Source: Pseudomonadota bacterium
Lineage (GTDB): Bacteria; Pseudomonadota; Alphaproteobacteria; Rhizobiales; Xanthobacteraceae
Length of the DNA stretch: 20,781 bases
Assembly: GCA_023388935.1 (NCBI GenBank)
Contig: JAEWFG010000430.1
Coordinates: 1-20,781, forward strand
Direction: 5' to 3'
The notes under the pieces are model-generated. The model saw only the letters and a program-made list of their open reading frames with translations, searched no databases and was not told the DNA's origin. The position numbers were made by a program, and so were the translations under genes. Position 1 is the stretch's first letter. Every line of letters starts with the position of its first letter. Positions 1-8,818 of this stretch are shown in pieces.

Positions 1-47
1 CTCGGCTGATCCCGGCTGATGCCGGTCTTGAAGGTGCGATTCGTCAT
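1..47 (-). CDS. possible 5' end of a minus-strand gene leaving the window
   Basis: Reading the minus strand from the ATG at 47-45 gives an open frame to the window edge, starting MTNRTFKTGISRDQP. A purine-rich AAGGAAGG lies upstream of the ATG and could act as a ribosome binding site, although it is slightly far away. From memory, this N-terminus resembles the start of some rhizobial IS1182-type transposases, but 15 residues are too few to be sure. If real, the gene is divergent from folP, with about 150 bases between them. Chance openness of a 47-base frame is high, so this is a weak call. Confidence 0.35.
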   Translation of the reverse strand, partial: MTNRTFKTGISRDQP

Positions 48-194
48 GCCGAATCTTACCTTCCTTCGCCAAATTAGAGAATCTTGCCCAGTCTCGCAGC
101 TCCATCCGGGCTACGCAGACAACGCCGAATCGGAATAGCGGGACCGCCCTCTCCCGTCTTGACTCCCCCTCCCCGACCGCGCAAAGCGGGCCGC

Positions 195-1051
<857 letters not shown>

Positions 1052-1055
<4 letters not shown>

Positions 1056-1420
1056 CCGATACGATCTTCGTGACCGGCCTGTCGATCCACGCTCGCCACG
1101 GCGTGATGGATCACGAAACCGAAGTCGGCCAGCGCTTTGTGATCGATCTCGAACTCTATACCGACCTGTCGGAGCCGTCGCGCAGCGACCGCCTCGCCGA
1201 CACCGTCTCCTATGCCGACGTGGTGGCGACCACGACGGCGGCGTTCAAGAACACCAATTACAAGCTCCTGGAGCGCGCGGCCGGCGCTGTTGCGGACGCC
1301 ATCCTGTCGCACTTCCCGCGCATCCGCGCCGTGAAGATCACCGTGCACAAGCCGCATGCGCCGATCGCCGCGATCTTCGACGATGTCGGCATCATGCTGA
1401 CACGCTCGCGGCATCCCTGA
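1052..1420 (+). CDS. folB: dihydroneopterin aldolase
   Basis: FolB cleaves 7,8-dihydroneopterin to 6-hydroxymethyl-dihydropterin and glycolaldehyde, one step before FolK in folate synthesis. The 122-residue product has normal family length. It carries the known functional residues at the same numbers as the E. coli enzyme: Glu22 in HGVMDHE, Tyr54 in the TVSYADVV segment, and Lys100 in ITVHKPHAP. The active enzyme is a homo-octamer in known cases. Its ATG overlaps the folP stop (ATGA), and folK starts one base after its stop, so the three genes form one operon. The identification rests on conserved residues and on the context. Confidence 0.95.
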
Positions 1421-1421
1421 C

Positions 1422-1913
1422 ATGGGAAGCGTGCTAATTGCGCTCGGCGGCAATGTCGGCGATGTCCGCGCGACATTCCAGAAGGCGATCGCCCACATCT
1501 GCGGCATGGCGCAAGGCGTGCTGATCGCGCGCTCATCCGACTATGCGACACCGCCCTGGGGCGACGAGAACCAGGCCCCTTTCATCAATGCCTGCATCGA
1601 GATCGAGACCGGCCTCGATCCGCACGCGCTGCTGTTCGTGATGCAGAAGGTCGAGCAAAAATTCGGCCGCACGCGGGACGAGGAGCGGCGCTGGGGACCG
1701 CGCACGCTCGATCTCGACATGATCGCCTATGACGATATCAGCTTGCAGAAGCCGGACCTGACGCTGCCGCATCCGCGCCTGTTCGAGCGCGCCTTCGTGC
1801 TGGTGCCGCTCGCCGAAATCGCGCCCGACCGCGTGATCGGCGGCATTCGTGTGCGTGACGGGCTCGCCAGCGTCTCCACGCAAGGCATTGAGCGGCTTCC
1901 GAATACCGGCTAG
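1422..1913 (+). CDS. folK: 2-amino-4-hydroxy-6-hydroxymethyldihydropteridine pyrophosphokinase
   Basis: HPPK transfers pyrophosphate from ATP to 6-hydroxymethyl-dihydropterin, making the FolP substrate. The 163-residue product opens with the typical ALGGNVGD segment (residues 7-14). It has the HPPK signature WGPRTLDLDMI at 91-101, in which Asp97 and Asp99 are the magnesium ligands (Asp95 and Asp97 in E. coli). The family block LPHPRLFERAFVLVPL follows, and the length is standard. The gene begins one base after folB stops and closes the fol operon. About 80 bases follow before mutA, with no convincing terminator, so read-through into the mutase genes is possible. Confidence 0.96.
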   Translation: MGSVLIALGGNVGDVRATFQKAIAHICGMAQGVLIARSSDYATPPWGDENQAPFINACIEIETGLDPHALLFVMQKVEQKFGRTRDEERRWGPRTLDLDMIAYDDISLQKPDLTLPHPRLFERAFVLVPLAEIAPDRVIGGIRVRDGLASVSTQGIERLPNTG

Positions 1914-1994
1914 CCAAAAACAACCGTTTGCAGGGACGGTCCGCCGTGGCAATTTCGCCGCCGGACAACAAGACGTTTGGGAGCTCCTCGCCGC

Positions 1995-3866
1995 ATGACC
2001 TCCGTGACTGACGACCTGCCGCTGGCGGCCGATTTTCCCAAGGCGACCGTCGAAGACTGGCGCAAGCTGGTCGATGGCGTGCTGAAGGGCGCGCCGTTCG
2101 AGAAGCTGGTCGGCAAGACCTATGATGGCTTGAAGATTGATCCGCTTTATCCGCGCGCCAAAGGCGTTGCGCCCGTGGCGGGACGGAGCGCGGCTGCGCC
2201 GTGGCAGATCATGCAGCGGATCGACCATCCCGACGCGGCGACCGCGAACGGACAAGCGCTAACCGATCTCGAAAATGGCGCAACGGGTCTCGCTCTGGTG
2301 TTCGCCGGCGGCAACGGTGCCCACGGCTTCGGCCTGGAACCGACGGCCGATGCGGTCGCGAAAGTCTTGCAGGACATCCATCTCGATGCCGGTATCGGCA
2401 TCGAGCTCCAGGTCGGTCCGCAGTCGCGGATGGCGGCGATCCATGTCGCGGAATATGTGAAGAGCAAAGGCCTCGATCCCGCCAGCTGCGACATCCGCTT
2501 CGGGCTCGATCCGCTCGCAGCCGCTGCGGTGTGGGGGCATAGCCCGTATACGTGGCAGGAGATCGTTCCAGCGGTGGCAAGCGGGATCAAGGGCCTCGCC
2601 GCGCTCGGTTTCAAGGGACCGTTCGCTTCCGCCGACGGACGCGTGATCCACGATGCCGGCGGCTCCGAGGTGCAGGAGCTTGCCTTCGTGCTCGCCTGCA
2701 GCGTCGCCTATCTGCGCGCGCTTGAAGGTGCCGGCGTTCCGCTGGAGCAAGCACAACGCATGGTCTATGCGCGGCTCGCCGCGGATGCCGACCAGTTTTT
2801 GACCATGGCAAAATTCCGCGCATTGCGGCTGCTATGGGCGCGCATCGAGACGGCGTGCGGCCTGACGCCGAAGCCGCTGTTCGTTGCTGCCGATACGGCC
2901 TGGCGCATGCTGACGCAGCGCGACCCGTACGTGAACATGCTGCGCGCGACCATGGCGACGTTCGCAGCAGGGCTCGCCGGCGCCAACGCGATCACCGTGC
3001 TGCCGCATACACTGTCGCTCGGACTGCCCGATCCATTTGCGCGGCGCGTGGCGCGCAACACGCAGCTCCTGCTGCTGGAAGAGAGCAACCTCGCCAAGGT
3101 CAGCGATCCCGCGGCAGGCTCCGGCGGCATCGAGACGCTGACGGCGCAGCTCTGCGACGCGGCCTGGGCGCTGTTCCAGGAGAGCGAGAAAGCCGGCGGC
3201 GCCTTCGCCGCGCTTCAGCAGGGCCTATTCCAGAACAAGGTCGCGGCCGCGCGAAAAGCGCGTGACGCCAACATCGCAAAACGCCGCGACGTGCTGACGG
3301 GCGCGAGCGAGTTTCCGAACCTGCACGAGAGCGAAACGGCGGTACTGAAAGCGACACCGGTCGCACTGGCACCTTATGGCGAGCAGAAATACAAGTTCGA
3401 TGCGCTGCCACCGGTTCGGCTCGCGGAGCCGTTCGAGGCGCTTCGCGACAAATCCGATGCCGCGTTGAAGGCGCGCGGGTCGCGGCCAAAAGTGTTCCTG
3501 GCCAATCTCGGCACGCCCGCCGATTTCACGGCGCGTGCCACCTTTTCCAAGAGCTTCTTCGAAGCTGGCGGCATCCAGGCGGTCGACAGCGAGGGCTTTG
3601 CCGAGCCGGCCAAGTTGGCTGCCGCATTCAAGGCCTCCGGCGCCGAGCTCGCCTGCCTTTGTTCCAGCGACAAGGTCTATGCGGAACGCGCCGAAGCCGC
3701 GACGAAGGCCCTGCAAACCGCCGGCGCGCGACATATCTATCTGGCGGGCCGCCCGACTGATGCCGAGGCGGCACTTCGAGCGGCCGGCGTCACGGGCTTC
3801 GTCTTCGCCGGTGGCGATGCGCTTGCCGCGCTGCAGGACGCCTATCGACGGATGGAACAGGCATGA
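1995..3866 (+). CDS. mutA: methylmalonyl-CoA mutase small (beta) subunit
   Basis: This is the non-catalytic partner of the B12-dependent mutase that converts (R)-methylmalonyl-CoA to succinyl-CoA in propionate metabolism. The 623-residue product is colinear with the large subunit: a TIM-barrel region including an RNTQLLLLEESNL segment (parallel to RNTQLFLQQESGT in ScpA), then a degenerate cobalamin-binding fold from about residue 495. In that fold the DxHxxG cobalt-ligand motif is absent: the aligned stretch reads LGTPADFTARA where ScpA reads IGQDGHDRGQK. This loss is expected for the small subunit. The ATG at 1995 was chosen, with GGGAG about 11 bases upstream; a TTG at 1977 in frame would add six residues. 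The stop overlaps the start of the following GFA gene (ATGA). Confidence 0.93.
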   Translation: MTSVTDDLPLAADFPKATVEDWRKLVDGVLKGAPFEKLVGKTYDGLKIDPLYPRAKGVAPVAGRSAAAPWQIMQRIDHPDAATANGQALTDLENGATGLALVFAGGNGAHGFGLEPTADAVAKVLQDIHLDAGIGIELQVGPQSRMAAIHVAEYVKSKGLDPASCDIRFGLDPLAAAAVWGHSPYTWQEIVPAVASGIKGLAALGFKGPFASADGRVIHDAGGSEVQELAFVLACSVAYLRALEGAGVPLEQAQRMVYARLAADADQFLTMAKFRALRLLWARIETACGLTPKPLFVAADTAWRMLTQRDPYVNMLRATMATFAAGLAGANAITVLPHTLSLGLPDPFARRVARNTQLLLLEESNLAKVSDPAAGSGGIETLTAQLCDAAWALFQESEKAGGAFAALQQGLFQNKVAAARKARDANIAKRRDVLTGASEFPNLHESETAVLKATPVALAPYGEQKYKFDALPPVRLAEPFEALRDKSDAALKARGSRPKVFLANLGTPADFTARATFSKSFFEAGGIQAVDSEGFAEPAKLAAAFKASGAELACLCSSDKVYAERAEAATKALQTAGARHIYLAGRPTDAEAALRAAGVTGFVFAGGDALAALQDAYRRMEQA

Positions 3867-4327
3867 CGGAGGCCAGCAAACCCGTGTTCACCGGCGGCTG
3901 CCAGTGCGGCGCAGTGCGCTTTGCGATTGCGGCACTTCCGAACCGCGTCTCGATCTGCCACTGCCGGATGTGCCAGAAGGCGAGCGGCGCGCCGTTTGCC
4001 TCCTTCGCCGACATCAACCGGACGGATTTCGCCTGGACCAAGGGGCAGCCGTCGTTCTTCCGCTCCTCCTCGATCGCCGATCGCGGCTATTGCGCCGCCT
4101 GCGGCACGCCGCTGAGCTTCGGCCGCATCGATGGTGACCGGATCGAGATCATGACCGGCGCCTTCGACCACCCCGACCGGCTGGTGCCGACCCGGCAATA
4201 CGGGACCGAGTCCCGCCTCGGTTGGGTCGTGGGAATCTCCAACCTGCCGAGCCAGACCACGCTGCAGAATTACGGGCCGGAGAAGATGGCGACCATCGTC
4301 AGCCATCAACATCCGGACCATGATTGA
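3863..4327 (+). CDS. GFA-family (CENP-V/GFA fold) zinc-binding protein
   Basis: The 154-residue product is a single GFA domain. All seven zinc-ligand cysteines are present: Cys13 and Cys15 (GCQCGAVRF), Cys32, Cys34 and Cys37 (CHCRMC), and Cys77 and Cys80 (CAACG). The family is named for a glutathione-dependent formaldehyde-activating enzyme, but most members have no proven activity, so only the fold can be assigned. It probably acts in the cytoplasm, since no signal peptide is seen. The start overlaps the mutA stop by ATGA, and scpA begins 36 bases downstream. The gene is therefore embedded between the two mutase subunits and likely co-expressed with them. Whether it has a role in mutase function is unknown. 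Confidence 0.9.
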   Translation: MTEASKPVFTGGCQCGAVRFAIAALPNRVSICHCRMCQKASGAPFASFADINRTDFAWTKGQPSFFRSSSIADRGYCAACGTPLSFGRIDGDRIEIMTGAFDHPDRLVPTRQYGTESRLGWVVGISNLPSQTTLQNYGPEKMATIVSHQHPDHD

Positions 4328-4363
4328 GCGCCCAAAGCGCCATCCTATGATATGGTTGAAACC

Positions 4364-6520
4364 ATGAGCCGCATTCCCAATTTCGCCGATATCGCCTTCG
4401 AGAGGACAACCACCGCCGCACCGACCGGCAGCGCCGAGCCGTGGCTGACGCCCGAGGGCATTTTAGTGAAGCCCGCATACGATGAGGCGGATCTCGCCGG
4501 CCTCGATTTCCTCGAGACCTATCCGGGCATCGCGCCCTATCTGCGCGGCCCCTACCCGACCATGTATGTCAACCAGCCCTGGACCGTGCGGCAATATGCC
4601 GGCTTCTCGACGGCGGAGGATTCCAACGCGTTCTACCGCCGCAACCTCGCGGCCGGACAGAAGGGCCTCTCGGTCGCCTTCGACCTCGCCACCCATCGCG
4701 GCTATGACAGCGATCATCCGCGCGTCGGCGGCGACGTCGGCATGGCCGGCGTGGCGATCGACTCCATCTACGATATGCGCACGCTGTTCGCGGGGATTCC
4801 GCTCGACCAGATGAGCGTGTCCATGACCATGAACGGCGCGGTGCTGCCGATCCTCGCGCTCTACGTCGCCGCTGCGGGCGAACAGGGCGTGGCGCCGGAA
4901 AAACTCTCGGGCACCATTCAGAACGACATTCTGAAAGAGTTCATGGTGCGCAACACCTATATCTATCCGCCGGCGCCCTCGATGCGGATCATCTCCGACA
5001 TCTTCGCCTTCACCTCGCAGCGGATGCCGAAATACAATTCGATCTCGATCTCCGGCTATCACATGCAGGAAGCCGGCGCGACGCAGGATCTCGAGCTCGC
5101 CTATACGCTCGCCGACGGCGTCGAATACTTACGTGCCGGCCTTGCCGCCGGCCTCGACGTCGACCGCTTCGCGCCGCGCCTGTCGTTCTTCTGGGCGATC
5201 GGCATGAACTTCTTCATGGAAGTCGCGAAGATGCGCGCCGCGCGCCTGCTGTGGGCCAAGCTTCTCAAGCCGTTTGGTCCGAAGGATCCGCGCTCGCTCT
5301 CGCTTCGCACACACTGCCAGACCTCGGGATGGTCGCTGACCGCGCAGGACGTCTTCAACAACGTGATGCGCACGACGGTCGAGGCAATGGCGGCGACGCA
5401 GGGCCATACGCAATCGCTCCACACCAACGCGCTCGACGAGGCGCTGGCGCTGCCGACCGATTTCTCGGCGCGCATCGCCCGCAACACCCAGCTCTTCCTG
5501 CAGCAGGAGAGCGGCACCACGCGGATCATCGATCCCTGGGGCGGCTCCTATTACGTCGAACGGCTGACGCGCGATCTCGCGGCCAAGGCCTGGAGCCATA
5601 TCCAGGAGGTCGAGGAGCTCGGCGGCATGGCGAAGGCCATCGAAGCCGGCGTACCGAAGCTGCGCATCGAGGAGGCCTCGGCCAAGACCCAGGCCCGCAT
5701 CGATGCCGGCAAGCAGGCGGTGATCGGCGTCAACAAGTACAAGCCGACTGACGAGGTGCCGATCGAGATCCTGAAGGTCGACAACACCAATGTCCGGCGG
5801 CTCCAGATCGACAAGCTGACGCGGCTGAAGTCCGAGCGCAACCAGAAGGACGTCGACGCCGCGCTTGCCGCGCTGACGCGCTCGGCCAGCGAAGGCAACG
5901 GCAATCTGCTCGCGCTCGCGATCGACGCGGCGCGGTCCAAGGCGACCGTCGGCGAAATTTCGGATGCGATGGAAAAGGTGTTCGGCCGGCATCGCGCGGA
6001 GATCAAATCCATCACCGGCGTCTACAAGCGGGAGGCGTCCAGCATGGGTAACCGGGTCGAGAAGGTTCAGGCGCTGATCGACGCCTTCGAGGAAGCGGAG
6101 GGCCGCCGCCCGCGCATCCTGGTCGCCAAGATCGGCCAGGACGGCCACGACCGCGGCCAGAAGGTGATCGCCTCGGCGTTTGCCGATATCGGCTTCGACG
6201 TCGATATCGGGCCGCTGTTTGCCACCGCCGACGAAGCCGCCCGCCAGGCGGTCGAGAACGACGTGCACATTCTCGGCGTCTCCTCGCTCGCCGCCGCCCA
6301 TCTCACCGCGGTGCCTGAGCTGAAGGCCGCGCTTAAGAAGCAGGGCCGCGACGACATCATGATCATCGTCGGCGGCGTCGTGCCGCCGCAGGATTATGAC
6401 GCGCTCTACGCGGCGGGCGCCGAGGCGATCTTCCCGCCAGGCACCGTGATCGCGGATGCGGCCGAGGAGCTGATCCGCAAGCTGAATGCCCGGCTCGGGC
6501 ATAGCGAGGCGGCGGAGTAG
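4364..6520 (+). CDS. scpA: methylmalonyl-CoA mutase large (alpha) catalytic subunit
   Basis: This adenosylcobalamin enzyme subunit interconverts methylmalonyl-CoA and succinyl-CoA. The 718-residue product has the N-terminal CoA/TIM-barrel domain with strongly conserved blocks (WTVRQYAGFSTAEDSNAFYR, VAFDLATHRGYDSD, SVSMTMNGAVLPILA, GTIQNDILKEFMVRNTYIYP). The C-terminal B12 domain carries the DxHxxG motif at Asp593, His595 and Gly598, then GVSSLAAAH and IIVGGVVPP. All of these suggest an active enzyme. Two in-frame ATGs exist, at 4352 and 4364. I chose 4364 because MSRIPNFADIAFE matches the usual family start, and the earlier one adds only four residues. Partners are mutA upstream and the chaperone meaB downstream. 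Confidence 0.97.
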   Translation: MSRIPNFADIAFERTTTAAPTGSAEPWLTPEGILVKPAYDEADLAGLDFLETYPGIAPYLRGPYPTMYVNQPWTVRQYAGFSTAEDSNAFYRRNLAAGQKGLSVAFDLATHRGYDSDHPRVGGDVGMAGVAIDSIYDMRTLFAGIPLDQMSVSMTMNGAVLPILALYVAAAGEQGVAPEKLSGTIQNDILKEFMVRNTYIYPPAPSMRIISDIFAFTSQRMPKYNSISISGYHMQEAGATQDLELAYTLADGVEYLRAGLAAGLDVDRFAPRLSFFWAIGMNFFMEVAKMRAARLLWAKLLKPFGPKDPRSLSLRTHCQTSGWSLTAQDVFNNVMRTTVEAMAATQGHTQSLHTNALDEALALPTDFSARIARNTQLFLQQESGTTRIIDPWGGSYYVERLTRDLAAKAWSHIQEVEELGGMAKAIEAGVPKLRIEEASAKTQARIDAGKQAVIGVNKYKPTDEVPIEILKVDNTNVRRLQIDKLTRLKSERNQKDVDAALAALTRSASEGNGNLLALAIDAARSKATVGEISDAMEKVFGRHRAEIKSITGVYKREASSMGNRVEKVQALIDAFEEAEGRRPRILVAKIGQDGHDRGQKVIASAFADIGFDVDIGPLFATADEAARQAVENDVHILGVSSLAAAHLTAVPELKAALKKQGRDDIMIIVGGVVPPQDYDALYAAGAEAIFPPGTVIADAAEELIRKLNARLGHSEAAE

Positions 6521-6528
6521 ATGATAGA

Positions 6529-6548
6529 CTGGCCGCGTAACCGGCCAG
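6529..6548 (+). promoter_or_regulatory. hairpin covering the ribosome binding site of the next gene
   Basis: A perfect 7-bp inverted repeat, CTGGCCG, loop cgtaac, then CGGCCAG, lies nine bases after the scpA stop. Its right arm contains the CAGG that is the only Shine-Dalgarno-like sequence for the ATG at 6558. It could be a weak terminator for scpA (the following bases, GTTGTGTCT, are only moderately T-rich) or a structure that limits translation of the next gene. The pairing is seen directly; the role is inference. Confidence 0.45.
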
Positions 6549-6557
6549 GTTGTGTCT

Positions 6558-6854
6558 ATGACACGTGACGAAATCATCGCTGCGATACGCAGGAATGAGG
6601 ATGTCATCAAAGGCAAGGGCGTGTCGAAGCTTGCCATCTTCGGCTCGCGCGCTCGCGACGACTACCGCCCGGACAGCGAGATCGATGTTCTGGTCGAGGT
6701 CGAGCCGGAGACCTCATTTTCGCTGCTCAACCTGATCGATGTCGAGCACATCATCGAGGATGCGACCGGCTTGCAGGCGCAGGCAACCGTCCGACGCTCC
6801 ATCTCGCCCCACTTTGCGCAGCGCATCGAAGACGACATTCTCGAAATATTCTGA
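6558..6854 (+). CDS. MNT-type nucleotidyltransferase-fold protein
   Basis: The 98-residue product has the minimal nucleotidyltransferase motif: Gly29-Ser30, ten residues, then Glu41-x-Asp43 (FGSRARDDYRPDSEIDVLVE). The first catalytic acid is Glu rather than the more common Asp. The third acid usually lies near the C-terminus in a VDLV-like strand. Here the matching region reads QATVRRSISP, so that residue seems to be missing. Members of this family are often antitoxins beside a HEPN toxin, but no HEPN gene adjoins it here. The downstream gene is an exported DUF3298 protein. I chose the ATG at 6558 over a GTG at 6552 because it has better spacing to the CAGG at 6546-6549. The family call is solid; the function is not known. 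Confidence 0.82.
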   Translation: MTRDEIIAAIRRNEDVIKGKGVSKLAIFGSRARDDYRPDSEIDVLVEVEPETSFSLLNLIDVEHIIEDATGLQAQATVRRSISPHFAQRIEDDILEIF

Positions 6855-6931
6855 CGTGCGACCGACACCTGCCGTGCATCTCGCGCCATATCTCTGACCT
6901 TCATTCGAACAATCGCTGAGGAGCCGAAGCC

Positions 6932-7714
6932 TTGAAGCTCGTCTTGAAACTAAGCGTCGCGCTGTTGCTGAGCGCAATTGGTATCTTCCCCTCCTTCGCA
7001 GCCGACCCCAAACCCGACGCCGTCGTCAAGAACAAGAGCATCGATGCGCGTGTCTTCCTCGACGACGCGATCAAGGCCGATACGGCGCTCGCGGCCGATT
7101 GCCTCGCCGAGGGCAGGAAGTGGCTCGACAAGAACGCCGCCGAAGCCGCCGCCGCGCGCAAGGAGGATCCGCAATTCTTCAAGGACGGCGGCTGGGACTT
7201 CGAGCGTAAATATGCGATCCGCTCGGTGGTCGCCGATCGCTATGTCAGCCTCCTGCGCGATGACTACATGAACACCCGCGGCGCTCATCCCAATTCCGAC
7301 GTGAACACGATCCTGTGGGACAAGGCGGAGGGCAAACGCATCTCGATCCGCCCGTTCTTCACCGAAACCGCCGACAACGGCCCGACCATGAAGGCGGTGG
7401 TGAAGGCGGTGATCGCTTCGCTGAAAGCCGAAAAGAAGAAGCGCGATACCAGCGAGACCGCGACCGACGAATGGTTCAAGAGCGTGGAGCCGAAGCTGCT
7501 CAAGATCGGAGCGGTGACGCTCGCGCCATCGACCGAAGCGGGCAAGAGCTCCGGCCTCACCTTCCACTACCCGCCCTATGCAGTCGGCCCTTACGCGGAA
7601 GGCGAATATGTCGCGTTCGTGCCGTGGGAGACGCTGAAGCCATACCTCACCCAAGAGGGCGCACGCATCTTCGCCGGCACGCGGCCGAAAGGCGACGCGG
7701 ACGAGCCGCAGTGA
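6932..7714 (+). CDS. exported DUF3298/RsiV-like protein
   Basis: The 260-residue product begins with a clear Sec signal peptide (hydrophobic stretch about residues 5-20, likely cleavage around SFA-AD at 23-24), so it should be periplasmic. The mature part has the two hallmark blocks of DUF3298: DDYMNTRGAHPNSD (about 110-123) and LTFHYPPYAVGPYAEGEYVAFVPWETL (about 209-235). The same fold occurs in the outer domain of the anti-sigma factor RsiV, which binds lysozyme. This protein has no membrane anchor or sigma-binding part, so that role cannot be assumed. The start codon is TTG, supported by a GAGGAG about 11 bases upstream and by the placement of the signal peptide. It lies between scpA and meaB on the same strand but shows no obvious link to B12 chemistry. 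Confidence 0.85.
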   Translation: MKLVLKLSVALLLSAIGIFPSFAADPKPDAVVKNKSIDARVFLDDAIKADTALAADCLAEGRKWLDKNAAEAAAARKEDPQFFKDGGWDFERKYAIRSVVADRYVSLLRDDYMNTRGAHPNSDVNTILWDKAEGKRISIRPFFTETADNGPTMKAVVKAVIASLKAEKKKRDTSETATDEWFKSVEPKLLKIGAVTLAPSTEAGKSSGLTFHYPPYAVGPYAEGEYVAFVPWETLKPYLTQEGARIFAGTRPKGDADEPQ

Positions 7715-7781
7715 CCATCTCGCAACGCAGAGCGCAAGGCGAGACCCGAGCAGATGGCGGCGGCAACATACCGGTGATTCC

Positions 7782-7813
7782 AGGCGAGCAGCCCTCGCCT
7801 GCCCCGCCGGGGC
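7782..7813 (+). promoter_or_regulatory. two adjacent hairpins ahead of meaB
   Basis: Directly before meaB there is a perfect 7-bp stem (AGGCGAG, loop cagcc, CTCGCCT; 7782-7800). It is followed at once by a second GC stem (GCCCC, loop gcc, GGGGC; about 7801-7813). No T-tract follows, so a standard rho-independent terminator is unlikely. The pair may slow polymerase, stabilise an RNA end or affect meaB translation. The function is inferred; only the pairing is seen. Confidence 0.35.
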
Positions 7814-7828
7814 GTTGTAAAGCAGGGC

Positions 7829-8818
7829 ATGGTTGAGAAGAAAGCTTCGCTGGACATCAAATCCCTCGCCCGTGACCTCCGCGCGGGCAGTCGCGCGGCG
7901 CTCGCACGCGCCATCACGCTGGTCGAGAGCCGACGCGGCGACCATCAGGCGCTGGCGCGCGATCTGGTGCAGATGCTGCTGCCTGACACCGGCAAAGCGG
8001 TCCGCGTCGGCATCACCGGCTCGCCCGGCGTCGGCAAATCCACCACTGTCGATGCGCTCGGCACCTACCTGATCGAACAGGGCAACAAGGTCGCGGTGCT
8101 TGCAGTCGACCCGTCCTCGGCGCGCAGCGGCGGATCGATTCTCGGCGACAAGACGCGGATGGCGCGGCTGTCGGCTTCCGACGACGCCTTCATCCGCCCC
8201 TCGCCGTCCTCGGGCACACTCGGCGGCGTCGCCGCCAAGACGCGTGAGGCGATGCTGCTGTGCGAGGCAGCCGGATTCGACGTCGTGCTGGTCGAGACCG
8301 TCGGCATCGGCCAGTCCGAAACCGCCGTCTGCGACATGACCGATTTCTTCCTCGCGCTGATGTTGCCCGGCGGCGGCGACGAGCTGCAAGGCATCAAGAA
8401 GGGCCTGGTCGAGCTCGCCGACATGATCGCGATCAACAAGGCTGACGGCGACAATCTCAAGCGTGCCAACATCACCGCCGCCGACTATCGCGGCGCGCTG
8501 CATATCCTGGCGCCTCGGTCCGAGCACTGGCATCCCCCGGTCGAGACCTATTCGGCGCTGACCGGCAACGGCATCGCAAAAATCTGGCAAAAGATTCTCG
8601 ATCACCGCAAGGCGATGAATGCGTCCGGCGATTTCGCCGCGCGGCGGCGCGAGCAGCAGGTGAAATGGATGTGGTCGATGCTGGAGCAGCGCATGCTGGC
8701 GCGGCTGCGCAGCGAGGCATCGGTGCGGACCAAGGTCCGGAAGATCGAGGCTGAAGTGGCCGAAGGCCATCTCACGCCGGCGCTCGGCGCCGAGCAGATC
8801 CTCGAGTTGCTGCAATGA
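7829..8818 (+). CDS. meaB: methylmalonyl-CoA mutase-associated G3E GTPase chaperone
   Basis: MeaB (also named ArgK in old annotations) binds methylmalonyl-CoA mutase. It gates loading of adenosylcobalamin and protects the enzyme from inactivation by using GTP. The 329-residue product has the P-loop GITGSPGVGKST (61-72), the family block VDPSSARSGGSILGDKTRM (93-111), the ETVGIGQSE switch/G3 region (156-164) and the NKAD base-recognition motif (203-206). The C-terminal helices after about 270 fit the dimerisation arm. The length and motifs are normal. The position in the same cluster as mutA and scpA supports the role. Its stop overlaps the start of pcp (ATGA), indicating coupled translation. 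Confidence 0.95.
   Translation: MVEKKASLDIKSLARDLRAGSRAALARAITLVESRRGDHQALARDLVQMLLPDTGKAVRVGITGSPGVGKSTTVDALGTYLIEQGNKVAVLAVDPSSARSGGSILGDKTRMARLSASDDAFIRPSPSSGTLGGVAAKTREAMLLCEAAGFDVVLVETVGIGQSETAVCDMTDFFLALMLPGGGDELQGIKKGLVELADMIAINKADGDNLKRANITAADYRGALHILAPRSEHWHPPVETYSALTGNGIAKIWQKILDHRKAMNASGDFAARRREQQVKWMWSMLEQRMLARLRSEASVRTKVRKIEAEVAEGHLTPALGAEQILELLQ

Noticed and set aside
5129..6637. 502-codon minus-strand open frame opposite scpA
   Set aside because: It mirrors a fully conserved enzyme gene, has an Arg/His/Asp-rich composition typical of antisense shadows in GC-rich DNA, and shows no recognisable motif.
6950..8815. 621-codon minus-strand open frame across the DUF3298 gene and meaB
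   Set aside because: It runs opposite two well-supported genes and the gap between them, and its composition is that of a shadow frame. Its length alone is not evidence in this base composition.
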